Source of the DNA: Clostridia bacterium
GTDB taxonomy: Bacteria; Bacillota_A; Clostridia; Oscillospirales; CAG-272
Direction: 5' to 3'
Assembly (NCBI GenBank): GCA_017467205.1
Contig: JAFTSQ010000025.1
Coordinates: 1-64,000, forward strand
Length of the DNA: 64,000 nucleotides
Part shown: one piece after another, positions 1-7,313 of the stretch
Layout: each line of letters begins with the position of its first letter
Position numbering within the stretch: the first letter of the stretch is position 1
Translations under genes and position numbers: made by a program
The notes under the pieces: generated by a model
What the model saw: the letters and a program-made list of their open reading frames with translations, nothing else
Told to the model about the DNA's origin: nothing
The model's database searches: none

Positions 1-574
1 GCGCCAGGATGCTCTGCCTTTCCTGATGCCCGTCGAGGACGTATTCTCCATCTCCGGCCGTGGTACTGTTGCTACCGGTAGAGTTGAGAGAGGTACTATC
101 AAGATGGCTGATACCATCGAGATCGTAGGTCTTGCTGAAGAGAGCAGACAGACCGTTGTAACCGGTATCGAGATGTTCCATAAGCTCATGGACTTCGCTG
201 AGGCCGGTGACAACATCGGTGTTCTCCTTCGTGGTATCCAGAAGAACGAGATCGAAAGAGGTCAGGTTCTTGCTAAGCCCGGTTCGATCCATCCCGAGAC
301 CAAGTTCATAGGTCAGGTTTACGTTCTTACCGAGAAGGAAGGCGGCCGTTCCAAGCCCTTCTTCACCGGTTACAGACCCCAGTTCTACTTCAGAACTACC
401 GACGTTACCGGTAACATCACTCTTCCTGCTGACGTTGAGATGTGCCGTCCCGGCGACAACGTTAACATGAACGTTGAGCTTATCAGCCCTGTCGCTTGCG
501 AAAAGGGTCTTAGATTCGCTATCCGTGAGGGTGGTCGTACCGTTGGTTCGGGCGTTGTTACCGAGATTCTTTAA
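1..574 (+). CDS. tuf: Elongation factor Tu, C-terminal part (5' end outside window)
   Basis: This is the last ~190 residues of EF-Tu, the GTPase that delivers aminoacyl-tRNA to the ribosome. The reading frame is open from base 2 and the first in-frame Met (base 26) is internal: the residues before and after it ([13 protein letters not shown]) match the junction between the G domain and domain 2. The [13 protein letters not shown] segment of domain 2 and the domain 3 segment with [18 protein letters not shown] are present, and the protein ends with the usual VVTEIL-like tail. The GTP-binding motifs lie upstream of the window. A strong hairpin follows the stop codon. Identification is secure; only the N-terminal half is missing. 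Confidence 0.97.
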   Translation, partial: RQDALPFLMPVEDVFSISGRGTVATGRVERGTIKMADTIEIVGLAEESRQTVVTGIEMFHKLMDFAEAGDNIGVLLRGIQKNEIERGQVLAKPGSIHPETKFIGQVYVLTEKEGGRSKPFFTGYRPQFYFRTTDVTGNITLPADVEMCRPGDNVNMNVELISPVACEKGLRFAIREGGRTVGSGVVTEIL

Positions 575-603
575 TCTTGATAATATAGCTTAAATAACAA
601 CAC

Positions 604-640
604 GCTTGCCCCGACAGAATTATATTCTATCGGGGCAAGC
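604..640 (+). terminator. Hairpin downstream of tuf
   Basis: The arms 604-619 and 625-640 pair with a single mismatch around a 5-base loop, 30 bases after the tuf stop. The arms are GC-rich (CTTGCCCCGA). There is no clear U-tract after it, so it may act as a 3'-end stabiliser as well as a terminator. Confidence 0.7.
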
Positions 641-715
641 TTGCCGCTCGAGCGGCTAATATTTGGTGATTTGTGCGCCGAGATGCCGCACCAAGCATAA
701 ACCTAATAATAAGAA

Positions 716-860
716 ATTTTCTTTGGGGAATGGTGAAATTCCATACCGGCAGTACAGTCTGCGAAGGAGCGAGAGCTTCCCGAGGAGGTGAGATTCCTCC
801 ACCGACGGTGAAGAGAGCGATATAATTATCCTATCTAAAGTCCGGATGAAAAAAGAAAAC
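716..860 (+). promoter_or_regulatory. FMN riboswitch (RFN element)
   Basis: The conserved RFN blocks occur in order: a GGGGAATGGTGAAATTCC-like P2 arm, ACCGGCAGTA, a P4-P5 hairpin, GGAGGTGAGATTCCTCC, ACCGACGGT, and the 3' signature AGTCCGGATGAA. The flanking T-rich (about 717-724) and A-rich (about 849-859) segments can form the closing stem P1. It lies immediately upstream of a riboflavin transporter gene, which is the expected regulon. FMN binding is expected to shut off ribU. Confidence 0.95.
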
Positions 861-934
861 CGCCCGCATAGCCGGAGTAGCCTGATTTTGAGTTAGGGAA
901 CTCTCGCCTATTCGATAGGGCAGCTTTCCGTTTC

Positions 935-964
935 CCCGTGCGAATTTTCGTTCGGGATTTTTTT
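935..964 (+). terminator. Intrinsic terminator in the FMN riboswitch expression platform
   Basis: A hairpin (935-943 with 948-956, one internal mismatch and one wobble pair) is followed by a run of seven T at 958-964, just before the ribU ribosome binding site. A competing hairpin (about 906-921, GCCTAT/ATAGGGC) sits upstream. This fits transcriptional attenuation by FMN. Confidence 0.75.
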
Positions 965-996
965 GTTGAAAAACGCATCAAAAAACGGAGAATTTT

Positions 997-1707
997 ATGA
1001 AGTCAAGAAAAAAACACACGCGTTACCTGGTAGGCGTGTCAATGTTTTCGGCTATGGCGTACGGAGTTGCCGTAGCCTGTATGCCTCTCAAGGTTTCCTT
1101 TCTAAGCTTTGACGTTAAGGACGCCTTGATAGCTCTCGCATCATTTATATACGGCCCGCTTTCCGCTATTCTTATGGCGGGAGTTGTTTCGCTGCTTGAG
1201 TTTTTGACGATAAGCTCAACCGGCGCTTACGGCCTTATAATGAACTTCGCCTCATCTGCGACCTTCTCGGTCTGCGCCTCGCTTGTGTACAGATACAAGA
1301 GAACGGCGAAGGGCGCGCTCGTAGGACTTAGCGCTTCGGTGCTTATGACGACGGCGGTTATGATGCTTCTCAATATATTCGTCACACCGGGATATATGGG
1401 AGTGCCGCGCTCGGCGGTGCTTGAACTAATCCCAACCCTTCTTTTGCCATTTAACCTTGCAAAAGCGCTTCTTAACAGCGCTCTTGTGATGTACTTATAT
1501 AAGCCCGTATCGGTAGCTCTGCGCCGCTCGAAGCTCGACGTGCGCGAGGCGTTTCAGGACGCAGGGACGGAGCGCAGTGCCGCAGCTGACGCCGCAGCTC
1601 TTCAAAAGAGCAGACGGGCTACGACGCGCAAGGTTTCTGCAGTTGCGACCGTTATACTTATAGTAGCACTTGCTGTGCTGATCACTCTTGCTTATCTAAA
1701 TAAATAG
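997..1707 (+). CDS. ribU: Riboflavin ECF transporter substrate-binding S component RibU
   Basis: This is a 236-residue polytopic membrane protein of the ECF-transporter S-component family. It binds riboflavin and works with a shared EcfAA'T energising module encoded elsewhere. Family hallmarks are the opening KHTRYLVGVSMFSAMAYG helix, the segment SFLSFDVKDALIAL, FIYGPLSAI and the LLLPFNLAKALLNS helix near the C-terminus. The upstream FMN riboswitch independently supports riboflavin as substrate. The start ATG follows CGGAG at 7-base spacing. The protein is longer than the usual ~190-200 residues: a charged linker (about 175-210) leads to an extra hydrophobic segment (about 213-233), so the C-terminus may cross the membrane once more than usual. 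Confidence 0.93.
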   Translation: MKSRKKHTRYLVGVSMFSAMAYGVAVACMPLKVSFLSFDVKDALIALASFIYGPLSAILMAGVVSLLEFLTISSTGAYGLIMNFASSATFSVCASLVYRYKRTAKGALVGLSASVLMTTAVMMLLNIFVTPGYMGVPRSAVLELIPTLLLPFNLAKALLNSALVMYLYKPVSVALRRSKLDVREAFQDAGTERSAAADAAALQKSRRATTRKVSAVATVILIVALAVLITLAYLNK

Positions 1708-1727
1708 AGGCTGTCGCCTTTAGGCAG

Positions 1728-2022
1728 AATCGAAAACAAAATAGCGAAGTATAGATTTGCTCTGTACTTCGCTATTCGCTTTTTGAGTATTTGATAAGGA
1801 ATTAAGGTTGAAAACCTGCGGTTTTCTTCGATTTGTTTAGTATTTTGTTTTCTATCGTCGTTTCCTTGCTCGCTGTATGTGTATACAGCTCTCACTCGTC
1901 AGCCGACGATTTCTGCTCTAAATCCGTTCGCCTCGTGTTCAGGTCTCATTAATAATTCGCTATCGTATAATGTCTTGCTGAGGCTTTCACCTTGATTTTA
2001 TCGAATTATTAATGAGACCTGA
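1728..2022. repeat. Repeat-rich gap with nested inverted repeats
   Basis: No credible gene is seen between ribU and the RNHCP gene. The gap holds nested inverted repeats. A 12-base GAAAACAAAATA at 1732-1743 recurs inverted at 1841-1852. ATCGTCG near 1854 recurs inverted near 1904, around a small GCTGTAT/ATACAGC hairpin. A perfect 21-base inverted repeat has arms 1939-1959 and 2002-2022, 42 bases apart. This looks like a small non-coding (MITE- or REP-like) element, possibly two abutting ones. The last pair lies just past the RNHCP stop and could fold at that gene's 3' end. Confidence 0.55.
1740..1781 (+). terminator. Terminator-like hairpin after ribU
   Basis: The perfect 12-base arms 1740-1751 and 1765-1776 (AATAGCGAAGTA and its complement) are separated by 13 bases and followed by CGCTTTTT. 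It lies 33 bases after the ribU stop and probably ends the riboswitch-controlled transcript. Confidence 0.7.
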
Positions 2023-2047
2023 AGCTTTATATCTAAATTCTGCAGGC

Positions 2048-2380
2048 TTAATTCAGCACTCCTGCGGTAAGCCTTATAATAAGGTCGAGGTCGTCCGGCT
2101 GGACCTTTGCCTCGTGCGCCGCCTTGTTGCGCACGAGAGCGCCGCAGCGCTCGCAGCGGTGGGTTATAATGTATCCGCGCTTTGCGTCAGGCTCTGCTTT
2201 TATAGGGCGCAAAAGCCCTCCGCACTCGTTTGCTCTGTCGCCGGGGTTGATATCAACGTGGAGCGAGGTGAGGCAAAAGGGGCAGTGGTTGCGTGAGGTG
2301 TAGCCAAGCGGCATAACCTCGCGTCCGCAGCTTTTGCAGATAAAGCCCGAATCGTTCTTTGTGAATCGTTTGTTTTCCAT
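2048..2380 (-). CDS. RNHCP domain zinc-ribbon protein
   Basis: This is a 110-residue protein of the RNHCP family, named for the TSRNHCPFCLTS motif present here at about residues 29-41. Four Cys-X2-Cys-type pairs can be seen (CKSC, CPFC, CERC and an isolated Cys before GGLLRP), suggesting one or two bound zinc ions. The family is widespread in Bacillota and actinobacteria but has no settled function; nucleic-acid binding is a guess from the ribbon folds. The gene is transcribed away from a short plus-strand gene that starts 71 bases upstream of its ATG. Confidence 0.85.
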   Translation of the reverse strand: MENKRFTKNDSGFICKSCGREVMPLGYTSRNHCPFCLTSLHVDINPGDRANECGGLLRPIKAEPDAKRGYIITHRCERCGALVRNKAAHEAKVQPDDLDLIIRLTAGVLN

Positions 2381-2451
2381 AGTGATACCCCGTGTATTAT
2401 TTTTCCTTCTTTGGTTAAGATAGTAATGAATTTGAAACCCGGAGGAAATTT

Positions 2452-2598
2452 ATGAGAATGTTTTGCGGTATACTCGGTGTGGCACTCCTTTGTATGCTAC
2501 TCGGCTTTGGCGCAGGGAATGCAAGAGGGGAGGCTTCGAGCAATAGGGGGAGTGAGGAGCACGTTGCGGAGCTTTCGCACGTGAACTACACTCACTGA
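2452..2598 (+). CDS. Small single-span membrane protein (48 aa), unknown
   Basis: This is a short gene not recognised as any family. The ATG at 2452 is preceded by a good ribosome binding site (GGAGGAAATTT, 2441-2451). The product has a hydrophobic N-terminal segment (about residues 4-21, GILGVALLCMLLGFGAG) followed by a hydrophilic tail with several Glu, Ser and His residues. It could be a one-pass membrane peptide or an exported peptide with an uncleaved signal. It is divergent from the RNHCP gene and its stop lies one base before the mnmE 3' end. Support is the strong ribosome binding site plus the membrane segment; conservation is untested. Confidence 0.5.
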   Translation: MRMFCGILGVALLCMLLGFGAGNARGEASSNRGSEEHVAELSHVNYTH

Positions 2599-2599
2599 A

Positions 2600-3982
2600 T
2601 TACTTGCCGACGCAGAAGCGCGAGAAGATATCGTTAACTATCTCTTCCGAAACCTCGCGCCCGTCAAGCTCGGATATAGCGCCGAGCGCGCGCTCTATGT
2701 CAAAGGATGCAACGTCTGAGGAAAGATTTGCGCGATAGGCTTCAAGAGCGGAGTCTATATGAAGAAGTGCTCGGGCGAGGGATGCGTTCTGCTTTGCCGA
2801 GCTTATTATGGCGTCAGAGCCAATAACTATTCGCTCGTCTGTGAAGAGCTTGTCGATAAGTTCGGCAAGCTCTTTTGCATTTCCTTCCTTTGCAGAGAGG
2901 GTGACCGAGCTATCAAGGAGTGCGCCAAGGCGCTGTTTTTCGAAAAGGGTGACCCCCGTGTCGCATTTATTGAGCACGGATATGACCGTTTTGCCCGATG
3001 CGGTGAGAAGCTTTACTATCTGTTCGTCCCGCTCGTCAAATGGGCGCGAGAGGTCAAAGACCGCGAGGATGAGCTCGCTATCCTCAAGCCGCTCGAGCGT
3101 GCGCTCGATTCCTATGCGCTCTACCGTATCGGTGGTATCTCTTATTCCCGCAGTGTCCGATAGGTTGAGAAGCACCTTTCCGAGCGAGATTTGCCTTTCT
3201 ATAACGTCGCGCGTCGTACCCTCGACCTCGGTCACTATTGCGGCATCCTCGCCGACTAATAGATTGTAGAGCGAGCTTTTGCCCGCGTTAGTCTTTCCGA
3301 CTATCGCGCACCTCACGCCCTCCATAACCGACCTGCCCGTGCGGTAGGTCGACTTAAGGTCGATTATCCTTTGGCGGATGGCGGTAAGTGCCGCCTCCGT
3401 TTCCTCGTCGGTGAAGTCGCCAAGGTCCTCGTCGGGATAGTCTATGCGCGCGTAAATTGATGAGAGCAGGGTGGTCAGCGACTCGCGTATGCCTTTTATC
3501 TCATCCGCAAGTCTGCCGCGCGACTCGGTGGCGGAGAGCTTGATTTGAGTGATGCTCTTTGCCTCAAGGATATCGCCGATAGCCTCTGCCTCGGTGAGCG
3601 AAAGCCTGCCGTTCAAAAAGGCGCGCCGCGTGAACTCGCCCGCCCCTGCGGCAGTTGCGCCCGCGGCAAGCAGAGCCTCAAGAACGGCTCTTGTGATAAG
3701 CACGCCGCCGTGGCAGGTAATTTCAACCGTGTCCTCACCCGTGTATGAATTTGGGGCGCGGAAGACGGTCAGGAGCGCGTCGTCTATCTTCTCGCCGGAG
3801 AGGATAACGTCGCCGTAAATCGCGCACCTTGAGGGATAATCCGAAATCCTTTTTTTCGAGCGCGGCAGAAAGGCACGCTCGGATATGCTTATCGCCTCGT
3901 CGCCCGAAACTCGAATAAGCGCAACCCCACCCTTGCCGGGTGGGGTTGAAATTGCCGCTATCGTGGTGGTGAAAATTCTCAT
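2600..3982 (-). CDS. mnmE: tRNA uridine-5-carboxymethylaminomethyl modification GTPase MnmE
   Basis: MnmE (460 aa, normal length) works with MnmG to modify the wobble U34 of several tRNAs. The N-terminal tetrahydrofolate-binding domain begins with the typical TIAAISTPPGKGGVALIRVSG. The G domain lies inside the helical domain: P-loop GKTNAGKSS (about 229-237), DTAGIRDT (G3) and NKCD (G4). The C-terminus ends FCVGK, matching the conserved FCIGK whose Cys is needed for activity. It is the last gene of the rpmH-rnpA-yidD-yidC-khpB-mnmE run, starting 9 bases after khpB, so it is probably co-transcribed. The usual downstream partners mnmG and rsmG are not in the window. Confidence 0.97.
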   Translation of the reverse strand: MRIFTTTIAAISTPPGKGGVALIRVSGDEAISISERAFLPRSKKRISDYPSRCAIYGDVILSGEKIDDALLTVFRAPNSYTGEDTVEITCHGGVLITRAVLEALLAAGATAAGAGEFTRRAFLNGRLSLTEAEAIGDILEAKSITQIKLSATESRGRLADEIKGIRESLTTLLSSIYARIDYPDEDLGDFTDEETEAALTAIRQRIIDLKSTYRTGRSVMEGVRCAIVGKTNAGKSSLYNLLVGEDAAIVTEVEGTTRDVIERQISLGKVLLNLSDTAGIRDTTDTVERIGIERTLERLEDSELILAVFDLSRPFDERDEQIVKLLTASGKTVISVLNKCDTGVTLFEKQRLGALLDSSVTLSAKEGNAKELAELIDKLFTDERIVIGSDAIISSAKQNASLARALLHIDSALEAYRANLSSDVASFDIERALGAISELDGREVSEEIVNDIFSRFCVGK

Positions 3983-3991
3983 ACCCCGATT

Positions 3992-5080
3992 TTATTTAAG
4001 CTCGTCGTCCGCAAGAGTGAAGGAAGCATCGCTCTCGTCGGGAATGGTCTTCTCAACCGAAACGGTTTCGTCAAGCTGCTCCTCCTCGGAAAGCTCTGCT
4101 GTGGCAACCTCTGTGCCAACCGTTTCAATGGCTACCTCACCCTCTGCTGCGGCGAACTCTTCTGCAAGAGGAGTTGTTTCCGCCTTGTCCTCGTCAAAGA
4201 TGCCCTTCGGCTTTTTGTCGGTAAGGTAGATAACTATCTTTCTGTTGTTGTCAGAGCCTACGGAGTTGGTGGAAACACCCTCGATATTGTGTATCTCGGA
4301 GTGGATAATTCTTCTCTCGTAAGCGTTCATCGGCTCGAGCATAACGCTTCTCTTGTTGCGAAGCGCCTTCGCTGCCATACGGCGAGCAAGAGCTCTGAGA
4401 GTTGCCTCTCTCTTTGCGCGATAGCCCTCGATATCGATAGTAACGCGGCTCTTATCTCGCTGACCGTTAACGTTCTTCTGTGCACTTGCAAGGTTTGCAA
4501 GATACTGAAGAGCGTCAAGGGTGTCGCCGTGGTGACCGATGAGAACAGACGCGTCGTCACCGACAATGGTGATTCTTCTCGTTCCGTCCTCGCAGGAGTA
4601 GAGCTCTGCCGTTGCGTTAAGTCCGATATCGGAAAGAAGAGTCTTAACGAACTCGTAGGACATATCCTCACCGCTCGCTACCTCGCGGCGCTCAAGCTTG
4701 AGCGACTCCTCTGGAATAACCTCGCTTATCTCGCGCTCGGGCTTGGGGTCAGCCTTTCTTTCGGGCTTTTCGGTCTTGGGCTTGCGGTGCTTTTTGTTGC
4801 CCTCGCCCTTGTTGTTACCGTCCTGACGCTTGCCCTCTGCGTTATTTTCGCGGCGGGGGCGGTCGTTATTCTTGTTCTTGCGCTTGGGTGCGTTGTCGGG
4901 AAGCTCGATGTAAGCTCTTACCTGTGCGGGCTTAACGCCGATTATACCGAAGATTCCGCGGCTTCCTGCGTGAAGCACCTCAAAATTCACGTCTGCAAGC
5001 GGGTCTGCACCAAGGGCAGCTCTTGCATTTTCCTTTGCTTCCGCAACGTCCTTGCCTGTTGCGATTATTTCTTTAATCAT
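3992..5080 (-). CDS. khpB: RNA-binding protein KhpB (Jag/EloR)
   Basis: This 362-residue cytoplasmic RNA-binding protein is linked in Gram-positive bacteria to cell elongation and division, usually with KhpA. The Jag_N domain is residues 1-60 (AKENARAALGADPLADVNFEVL, then GSRGIFGIIGVKPAQVRA). A highly charged Lys/Arg/Asn-rich linker spans about 65-130. A KH domain with the IGHHGDTLDALQYLANLA motif follows (about 180-200), then an R3H domain containing RRIIHSEIHNIEGVSTNSVG. The last ~65 residues are an acidic Glu/Thr/Ala-rich tail, longer than in most homologues. It lies directly downstream of yidC with a 30-base gap, the conserved order. Confidence 0.95.
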   Translation of the reverse strand: MIKEIIATGKDVAEAKENARAALGADPLADVNFEVLHAGSRGIFGIIGVKPAQVRAYIELPDNAPKRKNKNNDRPRRENNAEGKRQDGNNKGEGNKKHRKPKTEKPERKADPKPEREISEVIPEESLKLERREVASGEDMSYEFVKTLLSDIGLNATAELYSCEDGTRRITIVGDDASVLIGHHGDTLDALQYLANLASAQKNVNGQRDKSRVTIDIEGYRAKREATLRALARRMAAKALRNKRSVMLEPMNAYERRIIHSEIHNIEGVSTNSVGSDNNRKIVIYLTDKKPKGIFDEDKAETTPLAEEFAAAEGEVAIETVGTEVATAELSEEEQLDETVSVEKTIPDESDASFTLADDELK

Positions 5081-5110
5081 TTCTTATGCCTTTCATTATA
5101 GGTCGAGTTT

Positions 5111-6187
5111 TTAGTTTTTCTTGTCATCCTTGGGAGCTGACACCTCAATGCCGCTCGGCTTGGTTTCTGTCTTTTCCTTCGGCTTCTCTATCTCGGGCAG
5201 CTCGTCGTAATCGTCGTCGTCAATATAGTGAAGCGACTTGTATTTGGGCTGCTGCTTGAGTGCTGAGCGCTCTGCCTTTTGGCGAGCCTTTTCCGCCTTC
5301 TGCATTTCCTTGAGCTCCTCCTCGGTGTAGGTAGGAAGGGGCATTGCCTTGGAAAGAATGAAGGACTGAAGGATGCCGAGAATCGACTGATATACCCAGT
5401 AAAGACCGAGCATACCCGAGAAGCTGAACGCCATCCAAAGAGTAAGGAGCGGCATAGTTATATCCATCATTTTCATAGATGCCGCCGCCTGCGCGTCCTG
5501 ACCTGCCGTCTGCTGTGCCGAGCCGCTCCACTTACGAGTGAGGAACATCGAAAGCCACGAAGCCGCCGCCGCAAGAATCGGGATAAGCACGAGCCAGCTG
5601 ATAGGATTGAAGGTGGGTGTTGCGGAGAGGTCTATACCGAAGAGGGAGAAGTTGGGAATGAGCGCGGGGTCAAGACCTGCCGCCGCGATGTTCCCGCTGC
5701 CGTTTTCTGCGATATAGGCGTTGATGCGTCCGACAAGACCAATCTGGTCAATTTTGTCGAAAGCTGCTTCCGTGCCGGTGACGAGCTTGTTGATAGCCTC
5801 AACAACGCCGTTCTCAAGCTTACAGATGTAAGAGAGGGGGCTGCGGATTACGTTGTAAAGGAAGATGATTATGGGGAGCTGAAGAAGAAGGGGAAGGCAT
5901 CCCGAGAGGGGATTGTAGCCCTCTTTTTGCTGGAGCTCCAAGATCTCCTGCTGCTTTTTCTGGAGAGTCGGCTGATCGTTTCTTCCTGCATATTTCTTTT
6001 CAATAAGTGCGATTTTGGGTCTGAGCTCTGCCATCTTAATCTGGTTCTTCTGCTGCTTTATCGAGAAGGGAAGGAACAAAAGCTTGAAGATGAGCGCGTA
6101 GAATATGAGAGCTACTGCATAGCTTCCCGTGATACTTGAGAACCAAGAGAGCATCGAGCCCAGAAGGTTGTAAAGCCAACTAAACAT
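5111..6187 (-). CDS. yidC: Membrane protein insertase YidC (Oxa1 family)
   Basis: YidC inserts and folds membrane proteins, alone or with SecYEG. The protein is 358 aa with the short periplasm-less architecture of Gram-positive YidC. The first hydrophobic segment is followed by SYAVALIFYALIFKLLFLPFSIKQQKNQ, which carries the Arg/Lys-rich cytoplasmic hairpin (MAELRPKI..LEKKY). Further segments are PLSGCLPLLLQLPIIIFLY, LVLIPILAAAASWLSMFL, and the final GMLGLYWVYQSILGILQ. No lipobox Cys is evident at the N-terminus. The C-terminal tail is strongly basic and then acidic. It follows yidD by 13 bases. Confidence 0.96.
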   Translation of the reverse strand: MFSWLYNLLGSMLSWFSSITGSYAVALIFYALIFKLLFLPFSIKQQKNQIKMAELRPKIALIEKKYAGRNDQPTLQKKQQEILELQQKEGYNPLSGCLPLLLQLPIIIFLYNVIRSPLSYICKLENGVVEAINKLVTGTEAAFDKIDQIGLVGRINAYIAENGSGNIAAAGLDPALIPNFSLFGIDLSATPTFNPISWLVLIPILAAAASWLSMFLTRKWSGSAQQTAGQDAQAAASMKMMDITMPLLTLWMAFSFSGMLGLYWVYQSILGILQSFILSKAMPLPTYTEEELKEMQKAEKARQKAERSALKQQPKYKSLHYIDDDDYDELPEIEKPKEKTETKPSGIEVSAPKDDKKN

Positions 6188-6200
6188 TTAATTTTTCCTT

Positions 6201-6476
6201 TTAATTCGTTGTGTCGGAGGTACTGTCTTGCCCATTTCCTGTATTTTTCGGATTTCTGAAGCCCTTTTTGGGTACGGGGTCGTAGCCACCCTTTGAGAAG
6301 GGGTTGCAACGCAGAATTCGCCATACCGTAAGGATAAATCCGACGAAAAAGCCACGAGTCATAAATGCTTCAAGAGCATAGGCGGAGCAGGTCGGAGTGA
6401 ACCTGCAACAGGGCGGTTTTAAGGGCGAAATATACTTTCTGTAAAGGCGTATGAGCCATATCATCAGGTATTTCAT
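6201..6476 (-). CDS. yidD: Membrane protein insertion efficiency factor YidD
   Basis: This is a 91-residue member of the YidD family, a small inner-membrane-associated protein thought to assist YidC-dependent insertion. The signature is complete: [28 protein letters not shown], and the C-terminal [14 protein letters not shown] motif. Its ATG overlaps the rnpA stop by four bases, so translation is probably coupled. The order rnpA-yidD-yidC is the ancestral arrangement. Confidence 0.96.
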   Translation of the reverse strand: MKYLMIWLIRLYRKYISPLKPPCCRFTPTCSAYALEAFMTRGFFVGFILTVWRILRCNPFSKGGYDPVPKKGFRNPKNTGNGQDSTSDTTN

Positions 6477-6856
6477 TGCTTGTACATTCCGAGCTTGGTG
6501 AAAGCGATATCAAGATGCTCCTTGATATCCGTGCTTTTTTTGGAAACTGCTGCCGTGCGCGCGGCTATAACTATAAGGAAGCCGACCTTAAGGGTCTTTT
6601 CCTTTTCCAAGGCGCGAAGCCCCTCGCGTAAGATTCGTCTGACTCTTGAGCGCACCACTGCGCCGCCGAGCTTTGGCGAGGTCGTCAGGCCTATTCTGTT
6701 AACTGTCTTTTTTTGCGGATGCGCGTTGGCAAGCCTTTGAGCCTTGTAGTCCGGTAGGATATACACGGCGATGAGCGGTGTTACCGCACGCTTTCCCTTT
6801 GAATACGCTTTTGAGTAAAGATGATTTTCACGAATAGCTGTGAATTTAATAAACAA
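6473..6856 (-). CDS. rnpA: Ribonuclease P protein component
   Basis: RnpA is the protein subunit of RNase P, which removes 5' leaders from tRNA precursors. The product carries the family's KGKR segment and the basic RNR-like helix, here [15 protein letters not shown] (about residues 68-82). The first conventional codon is TTG at 6854-6856, but it lies only 3 bases from the GAGG of the ribosome binding site (GGAAGAGGTGA, 6857-6867). An in-frame ATT two codons downstream (6848-6850) has 9-base spacing and begins the protein at [11 protein letters not shown], where homologues begin MKFT or similar. Initiation at AUU is therefore possible. The gene overlaps yidD by 4 bases. Confidence 0.93.
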   Translation of the reverse strand: MFIKFTAIRENHLYSKAYSKGKRAVTPLIAVYILPDYKAQRLANAHPQKKTVNRIGLTTSPKLGGAVVRSRVRRILREGLRALEKEKTLKVGFLIVIAARTAAVSKKSTDIKEHLDIAFTKLGMYKQ

Positions 6857-6873
6857 TCACCTCTTCCGTATCA

Positions 6874-6913
6874 AACAAAAACCCCGATAAAGTCACCTGT
6901 CGGCATTTATCGG
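6874..6913 (-). terminator. Attenuator/terminator between rpmH and rnpA
   Basis: Read on the minus strand, CCGATAAA (6906-6913) pairs with its complement at 6884-6891 across a 14-base loop and is followed by GGGGTTTTTGTTT. It lies between rpmH and rnpA and would reduce transcription into rnpA relative to rpmH, a common arrangement. A second short palindrome (GTCACAC-A-GTGTGAC, 6925-6939) follows the rpmH stop. Confidence 0.75.
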
Positions 6914-6943
6914 AGGTTTTGTAAGTCACACAGTGTGACACAA

Positions 6944-7078
6944 TCAATAGGTGAGGCGAGCTCTACCTTTGGCGCGTCTTCTCTTAAGAACTTTTCTGCC
7001 GTTAGCGGTTGCCATTCTCTTTCTGAAGCCGTGTTCCTTTTTTCTCTGTCTTTTCTTGGGCTGATATGTTCTCTTCAT
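6944..7078 (-). CDS. rpmH: 50S ribosomal protein L34
   Basis: L34 is the small, very basic large-subunit protein; it is 44 residues here, the standard length. It starts [18 protein letters not shown] and ends with the [15 protein letters not shown] tail, with the RKRM and [12 protein letters not shown] segments between. The ATG at 7076-7078 follows a strong ribosome binding site (AAGGAGGTG). It is the first gene of the rnpA-yidD-yidC-khpB-mnmE transcript and is read from a perfect-consensus promoter. In most bacteria dnaA lies on the other side of rpmH; here hpt does. Confidence 0.97.
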   Translation of the reverse strand: MKRTYQPKKRQRKKEHGFRKRMATANGRKVLKRRRAKGRARLTY

Positions 7079-7161
7079 GATAGCACCTCCTTCATATTAG
7101 ACTTAAATAATAAACGCGTTCTCAACGCCGGATTTCGCGTATTCATACGAAAGCAACATAT

Positions 7162-7190
7162 ATTATAACCGAAAGAGAGTCAATTGTCAA
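7162..7190 (-). promoter_or_regulatory. Perfect-consensus sigma-A promoter of rpmH operon
   Basis: On the minus strand, TTGACA (7185-7190), a 17-base spacer and TATAAT (7162-7167) match the vegetative consensus exactly. The start point would lie about 75 bases upstream of rpmH. High expression is expected for a ribosomal protein gene. Confidence 0.85.
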
Positions 7191-7241
7191 GAGAAAAATA
7201 AATAATTTTATTTATTATAATAAGAAAGAGCGCACATTCCC

Positions 7242-7270
7242 TTGACTTTCGGCGGCTTTTCTGCTAAAAT
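7242..7270 (+). promoter_or_regulatory. Sigma-A promoter of hpt
   Basis: TTGACT (7242-7247), 17 bases, TAAAAT (7265-7270), about 40 bases upstream of the hpt start. It is divergent from the rpmH promoter, with about 50 bases between the two -35 boxes. Confidence 0.75.
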
Positions 7271-7313
7271 GTTTTCTGTAATATGATAATCTCTTTGATT
7301 TTGGAGGCACTTT

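Noticed and set aside
5279..6139. 286-codon open frame opposite yidC
   Set aside because: It overlaps a certain yidC gene and lacks a ribosome binding site.
7080..7313. Replication origin between rpmH and hpt
   Set aside because: This is where an origin would be expected next to rpmH, but no DnaA-box-like sites were found; the stretch is explained by two divergent promoters.
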